From Sedimenticola sp. (GTDB lineage Bacteria; Pseudomonadota; Gammaproteobacteria; Chromatiales; Chromatiaceae): a DNA stretch of 64,000 nucleotides. Below, piece after piece: positions 37,632 through 47,727 of this stretch. Both the position numbers and the translations under genes were made by a program. The notes beneath the pieces were generated by a model. That model was not told the origin of the DNA. It saw nothing but the letters and a program-made list of their open reading frames with translations, and searched no databases. Every line of letters begins with the position of its first letter. Position 1 is the first letter of the stretch. The stretch spans positions 1 to 64,000 of the forward strand of contig JALXAM010000058.1 of assembly GCA_026992075.1 (NCBI GenBank), written 5' to 3'.

Positions 37632-38312
37632 ATGGAGCTGGAACATCTTCAGCGCGGCCTCGACTACCGTTTTCGGGATCCTGCACTGCTGCGCCAGGCG
37701 CTGACCCATCGCAGCGCGGGCTCGCGCAACAACGAGCGGTTGGAGTTCCTTGGTGACGCCATTCTGGGTTGCGAAGTGGCGGAGAACCTCTTTCGTCTGC
37801 ATCCAGAGGCCACCGAAGGGGAGCTGAGCCGCGCCCGGGCGCAGCTGGTGAAGCGGGAGACCCTGGCGCGGGTGGCCCGGCGCCTGAAGCTGGGTGAACA
37901 TCTCATTCTCGGCGCTGGCGAGCTGCGCAGCGGTGGGCAGAACCGGGATTCCATTCTTTCCGACGCGGTGGAAGCGATCATTGCCGCCGTCTATCTCGAT
38001 GGTGGCATGGAGGCGGCCCGGGGGCTGGTACGGCGTCTGCTGCAGGAAGAGATCGCCGCCAGCGCTCCAACCCGGCAGCCCAAGGATGCCAAGACCCGAC
38101 TCCAGGAGCTCCTGCAATCACGCTCGCTGGATCTGCCCCAATATGAGGTCACCGATCGTCGGGGTGAGGCCCACCATCAACAGTTCACCGTGGCGTGCCG
38201 CGTTTCTGCGCTGGATCTGGAGAGCCGGGGAACCGGCCAGAGCCGCAAGAAGGCAGAACAGCAGGCGGCGGAAGCGATGCTGAACCTCATCGAGAGGAGG
38301 GAAGAAGCGTGA
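37632..38312 (+). CDS. rnc: Ribonuclease III
   Basis: 226 residues. The nuclease signature NNERLEFLGDAILGCEVAEN holds the catalytic acidic residues; a second set is in DSILSDAVEAIIAAVYLDGG. The C-terminal double-stranded RNA-binding domain ends GTGQSRKKAEQQAAEAML. It processes rRNA and cleaves double-stranded RNA. It overlaps era by four bases. Confidence 0.97.
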   Translation: MELEHLQRGLDYRFRDPALLRQALTHRSAGSRNNERLEFLGDAILGCEVAENLFRLHPEATEGELSRARAQLVKRETLARVARRLKLGEHLILGAGELRSGGQNRDSILSDAVEAIIAAVYLDGGMEAARGLVRRLLQEEIAASAPTRQPKDAKTRLQELLQSRSLDLPQYEVTDRRGEAHHQQFTVACRVSALDLESRGTGQSRKKAEQQAAEAMLNLIERREEA

Positions 38313-39196
38313 GCCATCGAGCAGGACACGTGGCGCTGGTGGGGCGCCCCAACGTGGGCAAATCCACTCTGCTCAACCGGCTGCTGGGTCAGAAGCTGGC
38401 CATCACTTCGCACAAGCCCCAGACCACCCGTCACAGCATCCTGGGCATCCGCACGTTGGAACAGGGACAGATCGTCTATATCGACACCCCGGGCATGCAT
38501 CGCCGGGGGGAGAAGGCGATGAACCGGTATCTCAACCGAACCGCGGCTGCCGCGCTGGCAGGGGTGGACCTGGTGGTCTTCGTGGTGGATGCTGGTCATT
38601 GGGGCGAGGAAGACGAGCTGGTTCTACAGCGGGTCCGAGAGAGCCGCCTGCCGGTGCTCCTGGTGGTGAACAAGATCGACAGGGTGAAGCCCCGTGAGCG
38701 GCTTCTGCCTCTGATGGCGGAGCTGTCGCGGCATACCGGCATCGACGACCTGGTGCCGGTTTCTGCCCGCACCGGGGAAAATTGCGACCGGCTGGAACGG
38801 GAGATTCTGGCGCGGTTGCCGGAAGGGGAGAATCTCTATCCCGAGGACCAGCTCACCGATCGGCCGGAGCGCTTCTTCGCGGCGGAACTCATTCGTGAGC
38901 AGCTCATCCTGCGCTACCACAAGGAACTGCCCTATGCGATCACGGTGGAGATCGAGCAGTTCCAGGAGCAGCCCCATCTGCTACGCATTGGCGCGCTGAT
39001 CTGGGTGGAGCGCCCCAACCAGAAGGCGATCCTGCTGGGTAAGGGGGGACGGGCGATGAAGGAGACGGCCACCATCGCCCGCAAGGAACTGGAGGCGTTC
39101 TTCCAGAAGAAGGTGTTCCTGCAGCTCTGGGTGAAGGTGAAGCGGAGCTGGTCCAGCGACCAAGCGAGCCTGGCGCAGCTGGGTTACACGGAATAG
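38309..39196 (+). CDS. era: GTPase Era
   Basis: 295 residues from GTG 38309. G1 VGRPNVGKSTLLN, G2 TTRHSI, G3 DTPGMH, G4 NKIDRV. The C-terminal KH domain contains the typical KGGRAMKETATIARKELEAF. It binds 16S rRNA in small-subunit maturation. The upstream in-frame extension lies within rnc and is rejected. Confidence 0.97.
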   Translation: MSHRAGHVALVGRPNVGKSTLLNRLLGQKLAITSHKPQTTRHSILGIRTLEQGQIVYIDTPGMHRRGEKAMNRYLNRTAAAALAGVDLVVFVVDAGHWGEEDELVLQRVRESRLPVLLVVNKIDRVKPRERLLPLMAELSRHTGIDDLVPVSARTGENCDRLEREILARLPEGENLYPEDQLTDRPERFFAAELIREQLILRYHKELPYAITVEIEQFQEQPHLLRIGALIWVERPNQKAILLGKGGRAMKETATIARKELEAFFQKKVFLQLWVKVKRSWSSDQASLAQLGYTE

Positions 39197-39922
39197 GTGA
39201 CCGGCCAGGAGCTCACTTCCGCCCAGGTGCTCCATCGCCGGCGCTACGGCGAGAACAGCCTGCTGCTGGAGCTGTTCACTCTCACCCATGGCCGGATTCC
39301 GGTGATCGCTCGAGGGGCTGCAAGCGCACGCAGCCGGAGGCGGGCCCTGTTGCAGCCTTTCGTTCCCCTGCTGGTGCGCTGGCGGGGACGGGGTGAAGTG
39401 GGCACCCTGACCACGGTGGAGCCGGATGGAAATCCGCCGCGGCTGCAGGGACGGGCGCTCTACAGCGCTTTCTACGTCAACGAGTTGCTGGTTCGGCTGC
39501 TGCCCCGGAACGATGCGCTGCCATCGCTCTTTCTGCGCTACCGGAAACTGCTGGGGGAGCTGCCGGGAGAATCGATGGAGACGGCGCTGCGGCGCTTCGA
39601 GCTGGACCTGCTGGGGCTGCTGGGTTACGGCATCGACCTGCGCCGCACGGCCGATGGAGTGGAAGTCTCCGCCGCCGGCCGTTATCGTTACCTGCAGCAG
39701 CACGGCCTGGTGGTGGCGGAGGAGGAAAGCGGTGACATCCTGTCCGGCGCCACCCTGCTGGCGCTGGCCGATGGAGGCAAAACTCTCACTCCGTCGCAAC
39801 AGAGGGAGGCTTTGCGCCTGCTGCGGGCACTGCTGGCACCTCACCTGGGGGAGCGACCCTTGAAGAGCCGGGAGTTGTTCCGCACAATGCGCTCTGCTTC
39901 CGGAATCACCGAGAATCCCTGA
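39197..39922 (+). CDS. recO: DNA repair protein RecO
   Basis: 241 residues. An N-terminal OB fold ([20 protein letters not shown]) precedes the helical domain ([20 protein letters not shown]) and C-terminal SRELFRTMR. No zinc cysteines are seen, as in gammaproteobacterial RecO. It loads RecA with RecR at gaps. GTG start directly after the era stop. Confidence 0.93.
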   Translation: MTGQELTSAQVLHRRRYGENSLLLELFTLTHGRIPVIARGAASARSRRRALLQPFVPLLVRWRGRGEVGTLTTVEPDGNPPRLQGRALYSAFYVNELLVRLLPRNDALPSLFLRYRKLLGELPGESMETALRRFELDLLGLLGYGIDLRRTADGVEVSAAGRYRYLQQHGLVVAEEESGDILSGATLLALADGGKTLTPSQQREALRLLRALLAPHLGERPLKSRELFRTMRSASGITENP

Positions 39923-40680
39923 TGAGCTTTCCCATCCTCCTGGGCGTCAACATCGATCATGTGGCCACCATCCGCCAGGCAAGGGGCACCAGGTACCCCG
40001 AGCCGCTGCACGCGGCGCTTCTCTGCGAGCAGTCGGGGGCCGATGCCATCACCCTGCATCTGCGGGAGGACCGGCGCCATATCCAGGATCGGGATGTTCG
40101 TTTGTTGCGCCAAGTGCTGCAGACCCGCATGAACCTGGAGATGGCGGCCACGGAAGAGATGGTCACCATCGCCTGCGAAGTGGGGCCCGACGACTGCTGC
40201 CTCGTGCCCGAGAAACGCGAAGAGCTCACCACCGAAGGTGGGCTGGACGTGACGGGCAATCTGGCGCACCTGAAGTCGGTCTGTGCTCGCCTGGCGGATG
40301 CGGGCGTGCGCGTCTCTCTGTTCATCGATGCCGAGCCAGCGCAGCTCGAGGCCGCCGCCGAAGCCGGCGCGCCGGTGGTGGAGATCCACACCGGTCACTA
40401 TGCCGACGCCACCGAAGCCGGCCAACGGCGGCAGGAGCTGGAGCGCATCCAGCGGGCCGTGGAAATGGGTCGGGCGCTCGGGCTCCAGGTCAATGCCGGC
40501 CACGGACTGGACTACCACAACGTGGCCGACATTGCGGCCATCGACGGCATCCGCGAACTCAACATCGGCCATGCCATCGTGGCACGGGCCCTGTTCTGCG
40601 GCTTGGCGGAGGCGGTGCGGGAGATGAAGCGGCTCATGCTGGAAGCGGCGGCACACCGGCTCAGGCGGTTTCCCGGGTAG
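39922..40680 (+). CDS. pdxJ: Pyridoxine 5'-phosphate synthase
   Basis: 252-residue TIM barrel. [20 protein letters not shown] is the diagnostic start; [15 protein letters not shown] and [11 protein letters not shown] follow. It makes pyridoxine phosphate from 3-amino-acetone phosphate and deoxyxylulose phosphate. The start overlaps the recO stop. Its last 20 bases overlap the end of the convergent kinase gene. Confidence 0.97.
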   Translation: MSFPILLGVNIDHVATIRQARGTRYPEPLHAALLCEQSGADAITLHLREDRRHIQDRDVRLLRQVLQTRMNLEMAATEEMVTIACEVGPDDCCLVPEKREELTTEGGLDVTGNLAHLKSVCARLADAGVRVSLFIDAEPAQLEAAAEAGAPVVEIHTGHYADATEAGQRRQELERIQRAVEMGRALGLQVNAGHGLDYHNVADIAAIDGIRELNIGHAIVARALFCGLAEAVREMKRLMLEAAAHRLRRFPG

Positions 40681-43444
40681 CCGCAGCCTCCAGTCTTTCC
40701 CATTCCCTCTGCAACAGGGACAACGCGGTTACGGCAGCTTCGGCATTCTCCGCCTGCACCTGTTCCTGGAAGGCGGAGAGCGCGGCGGTGAAGGCCGGCA
40801 CCCCGCATACCGCGGCCGCACCCTTGAGACGGTGCGCCGCCTGCCACAGCTCTTCCCAATTTTCCTGCCGCAACAGATCGCCCATCTGTTCCAGCTCCCG
40901 TGGCAGGGATTCCAGGAACCGGCCAAACAGGTTGTCGGCTATCCCCTCGGATCCCCCGGTGATCCGCAACGCCTGTTCCAGATCCCGCACCGGAAGCGGC
41001 TCCTGGTTCCTGAGCGCCGCCCTGGGAGAGGGCGTTTCCACCGGCGGGGGCGGATGATTGTGGAAAGACGGCCCCGCCTCGAGCATCGCCCGCAGGACCT
41101 GCCGCAGTTCGGCCTCCTCGATGGGCTTTACCAGGTATGCATTGAAACTGCTCCGTTCCAGCCGCTCCCGGTTGCGGCCCATGGCATCCGCGGTCATGGC
41201 CACCAGCGGCAGGCGCTTACCCTCCGGCATTTGCCGCAGGGCGCGGGCGGCTTCGAAGCCATCCTTGCGGGGCATGTGGATGTCCAGCATCACCAGCTCC
41301 GCGCCCCTTTCGCGGTACAGTTCCAGGGCTTCCTGGCCGTCCCGCGCGGCCACCACCTTGGCTCCCCATGACTCCAGCAGGATGCGCATCAGCCTGCGGT
41401 TGATCTCATTGTCGTCGGCCAGCAGGATGGTGCGTCCTTCGAGCCAAGGCAAGCCTTTCTCGGCGGCGTCCGGTGCTTCCGGCTGAAAGCTGCCGGTATC
41501 GCAGCGGTTTCCGGAAAGCAGCTCTGCCAGGGTATTCTCCAAGGCGCTGGCCCGCACCGGCTTGCTCAGGCAACGGGAGGCGCCGGCCCGCTGCAGCGCC
41601 TCCAGTAGCGCTTGATCGGAGCTGCTGACCAGAAGCAGGAGCGGAGGTCCGATATGGGCCAGCGCTTTCAGCTTTTCCATCACTCCCCGGGGTTCCTGCA
41701 GGAGTTCTGCGCCCAGGGCCACCAGCAGCAGGTCGCATTCTTTCATGGGGGGCTCGCCCGGCTGGGGCAGGGGTGAGTGCACTTCCGGCGCCCGCACCAC
41801 CACATCCATGCGGTGGAGCAAACCGACGATGGCCTGGCGGGAGATGGGGTGGGGTTCGTGCAAAAAGAGGCTTCGTCCCCGCAATGCCGGCAGGCAGGCC
41901 GACGGCGCGATCCGCTGCTGCGCGCGCTCCAGCCGGAAGGTACAGGTGAAGGTGGTGCCGCGCCCGGGTTCGCTCTGCAATCCAATGGCGCCCCCCATGA
42001 GTTCGGTGAGCCGCCTGCAGATGCTGAGCCCCAGGCCGGTGCCTCCCGCCGCACCCATCCGTGCCTGGCCACCCTGGGAAAAGGCCTCGAAGATATGTTC
42101 CTGCTCCTCCCGGGGAATTCCCGGGCCGGTGTCGCTGACACTCAGCGCCAGCAATACCGAGTCGCTTTCCTCCTCTTCCTCGATCATCACCCGCACCACC
42201 ACCTCTCCCGCTGCGGTGAACTTGATGGCGTTGTTCACCAGGTTGGTGATGAGCTGGGCGATGCGGGTGCGATCACCGACCAGGTCGTCCGGAACGTCGT
42301 CGTAGACGAAGGCGATGAGTTCCAGCCCTTTCTCATGGGCCATGGGCGCCAGCAGGGAGACGGTGTCGTCCACGCACTGCCGCAGGGAAAAGGGGCGCCG
42401 GTCTAGGTGTAGTTTTCCCGCCTCCAGCCGGGAGAGGTCCAGGATGTCGTCGATGATGGCGAGCAGGGTGTTGGCGGAGGTTTCGATGGTGCCCAAGTAT
42501 TCCCTCTGTGCGGCATCCAGGGGCGTGCGGCGCAGCAGGTTGAGAAAGCCCAGGATGCCGTTCATGGGAGTACGGATCTCGTGGCTCATGCTGGCGAGAA
42601 ATTCCGACTTCACCCGGTTGGCCTGGAGTGCCCGCTTGCGCGCCAGGTCCAGCTCCACGTTCTGGATCTCCAGCGCTTCCATGCTCTCCTGCAGGTCGCG
42701 GGTGGCTTGCTCCACCTGGGCCTGCAGGTTCTCGTTGGCCTGTGCGATTTCGCTGGCCATTTCGTTGAAGGCCACCTGCAGTTCGCCCAGCTCCCCCCGC
42801 TCGTCGGTGGGGACCCGGGTGTCCAGCCGCCCCTGCCGCAGTTGGCGCGCCGCCTCGGTGAGCTGCTCCAGCGGGCGTGCCAGCCGCTGGCTGAAGAAAA
42901 GGGAGAGCAGGGCCACTGCCAGCAGGCCGGCCAGGCCCAGCAGCAGGGTGTTCCGGATCATTTGCTGCCGTTTTTGGATCAGCCCGGAAGGATCGAGCCA
43001 AAGCGTGACTCGTCCCAACTCGATCCGTCCGTCCTGGCCGGCGGGAAGTGGCTGTTGCAGGGAGTAGCGGTAGAGCTGCTTGATCCCGTGGTCCGGAGCC
43101 ACCGGACTGGTGAAGCGGGTCTCCACCGGGGAATCCATGGCTGGCGGCCGGCCCAGTCGAACCAGGGTGATGCCCCCCGGGCCGTCGATACGGACGGCCG
43201 CGATATCAGGGTTGTTCCTGCGGGCCTGTGTGGCCAGTAGCTCCAACGCGCCGGTGCGGTTGGCCACGATGCCCTCGATGGCCGCATCGGCCAGCTGGCG
43301 CGCCATCGCCTCCCCCCGCTCCAGGAAGCGGGCCATGAGATCGTCGGTGCGCACTGCCAACAGGTAGAAGGAGAGTATGCCGAGCACCAGGGTACTGGGC
43401 ACCAGGGTGATGAGCAGGATCTTCAGCCGGATCTTGTGCACCAC
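40661..43444 (-). CDS. barA: BarA-type hybrid sensor histidine kinase
   Basis: About 927 residues from GTG 43444 (GTG 43441 or 43504 are alternatives). Order: membrane helix ([20 protein letters not shown]), periplasmic region, second helix ([18 protein letters not shown]), HAMP, histidine domain with the phospho-His in [12 protein letters not shown], and ATPase domain ([21 protein letters not shown]). A degenerate receiver without the phospho-Asp comes next, then a true receiver ([23 protein letters not shown]) and a C-terminal Hpt domain ([13 protein letters not shown]). BarA signals to UvrY/GacA; that partner is not in the window. It diverges from cysM. Confidence 0.9.
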   Translation of the reverse strand: MVHKIRLKILLITLVPSTLVLGILSFYLLAVRTDDLMARFLERGEAMARQLADAAIEGIVANRTGALELLATQARRNNPDIAAVRIDGPGGITLVRLGRPPAMDSPVETRFTSPVAPDHGIKQLYRYSLQQPLPAGQDGRIELGRVTLWLDPSGLIQKRQQMIRNTLLLGLAGLLAVALLSLFFSQRLARPLEQLTEAARQLRQGRLDTRVPTDERGELGELQVAFNEMASEIAQANENLQAQVEQATRDLQESMEALEIQNVELDLARKRALQANRVKSEFLASMSHEIRTPMNGILGFLNLLRRTPLDAAQREYLGTIETSANTLLAIIDDILDLSRLEAGKLHLDRRPFSLRQCVDDTVSLLAPMAHEKGLELIAFVYDDVPDDLVGDRTRIAQLITNLVNNAIKFTAAGEVVVRVMIEEEEESDSVLLALSVSDTGPGIPREEQEHIFEAFSQGGQARMGAAGGTGLGLSICRRLTELMGGAIGLQSEPGRGTTFTCTFRLERAQQRIAPSACLPALRGRSLFLHEPHPISRQAIVGLLHRMDVVVRAPEVHSPLPQPGEPPMKECDLLLVALGAELLQEPRGVMEKLKALAHIGPPLLLLVSSSDQALLEALQRAGASRCLSKPVRASALENTLAELLSGNRCDTGSFQPEAPDAAEKGLPWLEGRTILLADDNEINRRLMRILLESWGAKVVAARDGQEALELYRERGAELVMLDIHMPRKDGFEAARALRQMPEGKRLPLVAMTADAMGRNRERLERSSFNAYLVKPIEEAELRQVLRAMLEAGPSFHNHPPPPVETPSPRAALRNQEPLPVRDLEQALRITGGSEGIADNLFGRFLESLPRELEQMGDLLRQENWEELWQAAHRLKGAAAVCGVPAFTAALSAFQEQVQAENAEAAVTALSLLQREWERLEAAATRETA

Positions 43445-43520
43445 CAGAGCGTAACAGGAAACCGGTGCTCTCCGTAAGCTCAGGATTCCGCCCCTGCCGC
43501 GCACCGGCTAGAATGGCCGG

Positions 43521-44423
43521 ATGAACCAGATCAAGCGACTCGAAGAGACGGTGGGGAACACCCCCCTGGTGGAGCTCCAGCGGCTGCCGGGGGAGACCTC
43601 CAACCGCCTGCTGGTGAAGCTGGAGGGCAACAACCCTGCCGGCTCGGTGAAGGACCGGGCGGCCCTGAGCATGATCCGCGAGGCCGAGCGGCGGGGCGAG
43701 ATCCGGCCCGGCGACACCCTGGTGGAGGCCACCAGCGGCAACACCGGCATCGCCCTGGCCATGGTGGCGGCCATGCGCGGCTACCGCATGAAGCTCATCA
43801 TGCCCGACAACATGACCATCGAGCGCCAGGCCGCCATGGCCGCCTACGGCGCCGAGCTGATCCTGGTGCCGGAGGCCGACGGCATGGAGGGGGCGCGCGA
43901 CCTGGCGCTGGCCATGGCGGAGCGCGGGGAAGGGCATCTGCTCAACCAGTTCGACAACCCCGACAACGCCCTGGCCCACTACCGCGGCACCGGGCCCGAG
44001 ATCTGGCGCGACACCCGGGGCAGCGTCACCCATTTCGTCAGCGCCATGGGCACCACCGGGACCATCATGGGCACCGGCCGCTTTCTCAAGGAGCAGAATC
44101 GGGACGTCCAGGTGGTGGGTGTGCAGCCCGAGGAGGGGGCGCAGATTCCCGGCATCCGCCGCTGGCCCAGGGAGTACCTGCCGGCCATCTTCGATCCGGC
44201 GCTGGTGGACCGTGAACTGGACGTCTCCCAGGAGGAGGCGGAGGAGACCGCGCGCCTGCTGGCGTCACGGGAAGGGATCTTCTGCGGCATCTCCTCCGGT
44301 GGTGCGGTGGCGGCCATGCTGGCCCTCTCGCGCGAGCTGGAGAATGCGGTGCTGGTGGCCATCGTCTGCGACCGGGGGGACCGCTACCTTTCCACCGGCG
44401 TCTTCGATCCCCAGTCCCGGTAA
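43521..44423 (+). CDS. cysM: Cysteine synthase B
   Basis: 300 residues. The PLP lysine is in NPAGSVKDRAAL and the substrate loop in TSGNTGIALAMVA. The phosphate loop is SAMGTTGTIMG. RRWPREYLPAIFDP, followed by EGIFCGISSGGAVA, matches CysM rather than CysK. It makes cysteine from O-acetylserine and sulfide or thiosulfate. Its stop codon shares a base with the rlmD start (TAATG). Confidence 0.95.
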   Translation: MNQIKRLEETVGNTPLVELQRLPGETSNRLLVKLEGNNPAGSVKDRAALSMIREAERRGEIRPGDTLVEATSGNTGIALAMVAAMRGYRMKLIMPDNMTIERQAAMAAYGAELILVPEADGMEGARDLALAMAERGEGHLLNQFDNPDNALAHYRGTGPEIWRDTRGSVTHFVSAMGTTGTIMGTGRFLKEQNRDVQVVGVQPEEGAQIPGIRRWPREYLPAIFDPALVDRELDVSQEEAEETARLLASREGIFCGISSGGAVAAMLALSRELENAVLVAIVCDRGDRYLSTGVFDPQSR

Positions 44424-45745
44424 TGGCAAGACGCAGACGAAAGCTCCCCCAGGAGCCGGTGGAGGCCACCGTGGAGAGCCTCTCCCATGACGGTCGCGGC
44501 GTGGCGCGGGTGGAGGGCAAGGCCACCTTCATCCACGGCGCCCTGCCGGGCGAGCGGGTGCTGTTCCGCTACACCGCCCGCCGCCGCAACCGCGACGAGG
44601 GCGAGGTGGTGAAGGTGCTGCAGGCCAGCCCCCGGCGGGTGGAGCCGCGCTGCGCCCACTTCGGCATCTGCGGCGGCTGTTCCCTGCAGCACCTCGATCC
44701 CGCCGCCCAGATCGAAACCAAGCAGCAGACGCTGCTCGACGCCTTTACCCGCCTGGGCGGCGTGGCGCCGGATGAGATCCTGCCGCCGTTGGTGAACGAA
44801 ACCCCCTGGGGTTACCGCCGCAAGGCGCGCCTGGGGGTGAAGAGGGTGCCGAAAAAGGGGCGGGTGCTCGTTGGGTTCCGCGAGCGGGGAAGCAACTACA
44901 TCGCCGAGCTGGAGCGGTGCGAGGTGCTCCATCCCAGGGTGGGCCATTCCCTGATGGCACTCTCGGCGCTCATCGGCACCCTTTCCATCCCTGACCGCAT
45001 CGCCCAGATCGAGATGGCCATGGACGACGAGCAGTGCGTGCTCATCCTGCGCAATCTCGACCCCCTCACGGAGGAGGACCGCGAGAAGCTGCGCCGTTTC
45101 GGCCGGGAGCACGGCTTCATCTTCTACCTCCAGCCGGGCGGGCCGGAGACGGTGGCGCCGCTGGACCGGCCTGCCGACCTCCACTACCGGCTGCCGGAGT
45201 TCGGTCTCACCTTCCATTTCGAGCCGGGCGATTTCACCCAGGTGAACAGCGAGATCAACCGCAAGATGGTGTCGCGCGCCATGGCGCTGCTGCAGCCGGC
45301 AAGGAGCGAGCGGGTGCTGGATCTCTTTTGCGGGGTGGGCAACTTCACCCTGCCGCTGGCCACCCTGGCGGGCGAGGTGACCGGGGTGGAGGGGGAGGCC
45401 GGCCTGGTGGCGCGGGCGCGCGCCAATGCCGAACGCAACGGCTTGGACAACGTCCGCTTTCACGTGGCCAACCTCTACGAGCCCCTGGAAGGGGAGCCCT
45501 GGCTGAAAGGGCGGTTTCACAAGGCGCTGCTCGATCCGCCGCGCAGCGGTGCCCTGGAGGTGCTGGAGTGGCTGCCGCGCCTGAGGGTGGAGCGCATCGT
45601 CTACGTCTCCTGCTACCCCGGCACCCTGGCGCGCGACGCCGGCGAGCTGGTCCGCCGCCACGGCTATCGGCTGGTGTCGGCGGGGGTGATGGACATGTTC
45701 CCCCATACGGCGCACGTGGAGTCCATCGCGCTGTTCGAAAAGTGA
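44423..45745 (+). CDS. rlmD: 23S rRNA (uracil-1939-C5)-methyltransferase
   Basis: 440 residues. The TRAM domain opens the protein (VESLSHDGRGVARVEGK). Fe-S ligands are in RCAHFGICGGCSLQH. The SAM site is LDLFCGVGNFTLPLA, and the catalytic Cys is in VYVSCYPGTLARDAG. It methylates U1939 of 23S rRNA. Translationally coupled to cysM. Confidence 0.96.
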   Translation: MARRRRKLPQEPVEATVESLSHDGRGVARVEGKATFIHGALPGERVLFRYTARRRNRDEGEVVKVLQASPRRVEPRCAHFGICGGCSLQHLDPAAQIETKQQTLLDAFTRLGGVAPDEILPPLVNETPWGYRRKARLGVKRVPKKGRVLVGFRERGSNYIAELERCEVLHPRVGHSLMALSALIGTLSIPDRIAQIEMAMDDEQCVLILRNLDPLTEEDREKLRRFGREHGFIFYLQPGGPETVAPLDRPADLHYRLPEFGLTFHFEPGDFTQVNSEINRKMVSRAMALLQPARSERVLDLFCGVGNFTLPLATLAGEVTGVEGEAGLVARARANAERNGLDNVRFHVANLYEPLEGEPWLKGRFHKALLDPPRSGALEVLEWLPRLRVERIVYVSCYPGTLARDAGELVRRHGYRLVSAGVMDMFPHTAHVESIALFEK

Positions 45746-45823
45746 GGGAACCTCCCTTGGACAGCCGTGGTCCACAAGGCGTAGACTACACTTGATGCTC
45801 TGCCATTTCCGGGAAATCTGGTC

Positions 45824-46162
45824 ATGTACGCTACCAATGTTCGCAATTTGAAGAAAAACCCCTCCACCGCCCTAAGGCAGGCGGAAAAGGAGCCGGTGCT
45901 GGTGCTCAAAGGGGATGAACCCAACGCTCTGATCCTGCACCTGGAGAAGTCGCTCACCGAAGGAGAGCCCTCGGTGCGCCCGGCGCTGGCCGCGGCCCTG
46001 TACAAGGAAGGGGTGCTTTCTCTGGGTGCCGCCAGGCGGGTGAGCAAGATGTCGCTGGATGCCTTCGTTCGTTACCTGGGTGAACTGGGTATTGAGCTGG
46101 TGAAGAACGACGAGACCCTGGCTGGTGAAACCACAGAACTGGATTCGTGGCTGGTCCGGTAA
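45824..46162 (+). CDS. Antitoxin: Phd-like N-terminus plus UPF0175 domain
   Basis: 112 residues. The first ~45 (VRNLKKNPSTALRQAEKEPV, LVLKGDEPNALIL) look like the beginning of a Phd/YefM antitoxin. The remainder (ALYKEGVLSLGAARRVSKMS, LDAFVRYLGELGIELV) is a UPF0175 helix-turn-helix domain. UPF0175 proteins usually pair with PIN-domain DUF3368 toxins, and one follows with a 16-base overlap. Probably neutralises the toxin and represses the operon. The fusion is inferred from pattern recognition. Confidence 0.8.
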   Translation: MYATNVRNLKKNPSTALRQAEKEPVLVLKGDEPNALILHLEKSLTEGEPSVRPALAAALYKEGVLSLGAARRVSKMSLDAFVRYLGELGIELVKNDETLAGETTELDSWLVR

Positions 46163-46638
46163 TCTGTGATGCCGGGCCCCTCATCGCCCTTGCCGGGGTG
46201 GGCCGGCTGGAGTTGCTGGAACGCCTCTTCGGCGAAGTGTGGCTGCCGCCGGCGGTGAAAGAGGAGTGCCTGGCTGGAGAGGGAGACGACCGGGCGCTCA
46301 TCCTGGCTGCCCTGGAGGCCGGCTGGCTTCGGCTTCGCTTGATGGAAGAAAAGGCGGCACCCATCTCTCCCAGCCTGGGTGCGGGGGAGACCGAGGCCAT
46401 CTGGCTGGCCCAGTGCCATACCCACAGCCTGTTCATCGTGGATGACCGGCTGGCCAGGCGGCAGGCACTGTCGAGGGGCATCGCCATCGTGGGCACGGCG
46501 CGCCTGCTGTGGACGGCGGAGCAGAGAGGCGAGATTTCGGATGCGGCAGAGGTAATCTCGGAGATGGCCGAAAATGGCTACCGGATATCGCTCGAGGTTT
46601 TGCACCGGATTCAGATGATGGACCAAGGACGGCAATGA
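46147..46638 (+). CDS. PIN-domain toxin (DUF3368)
   Basis: 163 residues. The PIN acidic residues are visible: ICDAGPLIALAGVGRLELLE at the start, LGAGETEAIWLAQ in the middle and LFIVDDRLARRQALSRGI near the end. DUF3368 PIN proteins are predicted RNases of type II toxin-antitoxin systems. The C-terminus (SLEVLHRI) matches the family end. The start is ATG-like within the antitoxin end, giving coupled translation. Confidence 0.85.
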   Translation: MAGPVICDAGPLIALAGVGRLELLERLFGEVWLPPAVKEECLAGEGDDRALILAALEAGWLRLRLMEEKAAPISPSLGAGETEAIWLAQCHTHSLFIVDDRLARRQALSRGIAIVGTARLLWTAEQRGEISDAAEVISEMAENGYRISLEVLHRIQMMDQGRQ

Positions 46639-46713
46639 CGCTCGAGGTGCCGGTTCCCTTGCTTCCGTTGCCGCCGATGTTGGGATATTGGGATGGCGTT
46701 GATCGATTTGGTG

Positions 46714-46740
46714 GTTCGGCGCGGGGATGCGCCTCCCACA
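46714..46740. repeat. GTAGGAG-type repeat copy
   Basis: One copy of the unit (GGTTCGGCGCGGGGATGCGC, then CTCCCAC) in the 133-base gap between the toxin and the CYTH gene. Nothing else is apparent in the gap. Confidence 0.65.
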
Positions 46741-46771
46741 AGATGCGCCATGCGGTGATGTAGGACTACAG

Positions 46772-47251
46772 ATGGGCATCGAGATCGAAAGAAAGTTCCT
46801 CCTCGCCTCCGACGCCTGGCGCGCCCAGGTGGAGCGCTCCATGGAGATGAAACAGGGGTATCTCAGCCGGGATGCGCAGTCGTCGGTGCGGGTGCGGGTC
46901 TGCGAGGAGCGGGCCTGGCTGGGGATCAAGAGCACCCGGGACGGCATCCACCGGCTGGAGTACGAGTACGAGATTCCGCTGGACGAGGCGGAGGAGATGC
47001 TGCGGCTGGTGGCCCACCGGCCGCTGATCCACAAGACCCGCCACATTGTCCGTCACGGCGGTCACCGCTGGGAGATCGACGAGTTCCATGGCGACAACGC
47101 CGGCCTGGTGGTGGCCGAGGTGGAACTGGGCGACCGGGACGAGGTGTTCGAGCGGCCCGAATGGCTGGGCAGGGAGGTCTCCACCGACGCCCGCTACTAC
47201 AACAGCAACCTGGCCAAGGTGCCCTGGAGCGCATGGAAGGACGAGGCCTGA
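46772..47251 (+). CDS. CYTH-domain protein (triphosphate tunnel metalloenzyme)
   Basis: 159 residues. It begins GIEIERKFLL, the ExExK metal motif of CYTH enzymes, and continues with alternating basic and acidic strands (SVRVRVCEERAWLGIKSTRD; HRWEIDEFHGDNAGLVVAEV). Such proteins often hydrolyse inorganic triphosphate. The ATG giving this N-terminus is used; an upstream in-frame start reads through a repeat. It overlaps the next gene. Confidence 0.88.
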   Translation: MGIEIERKFLLASDAWRAQVERSMEMKQGYLSRDAQSSVRVRVCEERAWLGIKSTRDGIHRLEYEYEIPLDEAEEMLRLVAHRPLIHKTRHIVRHGGHRWEIDEFHGDNAGLVVAEVELGDRDEVFERPEWLGREVSTDARYYNSNLAKVPWSAWKDEA

Positions 47252-47724
47252 GGATCGAGGTCTTCATCGGCCGCCAGGTGCTGGAGCTGTGGCATGGGGA
47301 GCAACGGCTGAGCGCCTGGCCGGTCTCCACCGCCCGCAACGGCCCGGGAGAGCGGCAGGGCAGCGGCTGCACCCCCAGGGGACGGCACCATGTGCGGTTG
47401 CGGATCGGCGAGGGGTGTCCGCGCCATGCGGTGTTCGTGGGCCGCCGTCCCACGGGCGAGATCTGGACCCCGGAACTGGGCGAGCGCCATCCCGGCCGAG
47501 ACTGGATTCTCACCCGCATCCTCTGGCTCAGCGGCGACGAGCCGGGCTTCAATCGGGGCGGGGAGTGCGATACCCTGCGGCGCTACATCTACATTCACGG
47601 CACGGCCGAGGAGGAGGCCATCGGAAGGCCGGTTTCACATGGATGTATAAGAATGAAAAACAAAGATATAGAAGAGCTTTTTGATCTTGTTTCCAACGGA
47701 ACGCCCGTCCATGTCAAGGAGTGA
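47233..47724 (+). CDS. L,D-transpeptidase (YkuD domain) without signal peptide
   Basis: 163 residues. The YkuD motif is complete: YIHGTAEEEAIGRPVSHGCI includes His and the catalytic Cys, with RM following. Enzymes of this family make 3-3 peptidoglycan crosslinks or attach proteins to it, in the periplasm. Here no signal peptide or membrane helix is seen; the protein begins directly with RIEVFIGRQVLELW. ATG 47233 is inside the CYTH gene; a CTG at 47248 overlapping the CYTH stop would also fit. Export route unknown. Confidence 0.83.
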   Translation: MEGRGLRIEVFIGRQVLELWHGEQRLSAWPVSTARNGPGERQGSGCTPRGRHHVRLRIGEGCPRHAVFVGRRPTGEIWTPELGERHPGRDWILTRILWLSGDEPGFNRGGECDTLRRYIYIHGTAEEEAIGRPVSHGCIRMKNKDIEELFDLVSNGTPVHVKE

Positions 47725-47727
47725 GCC

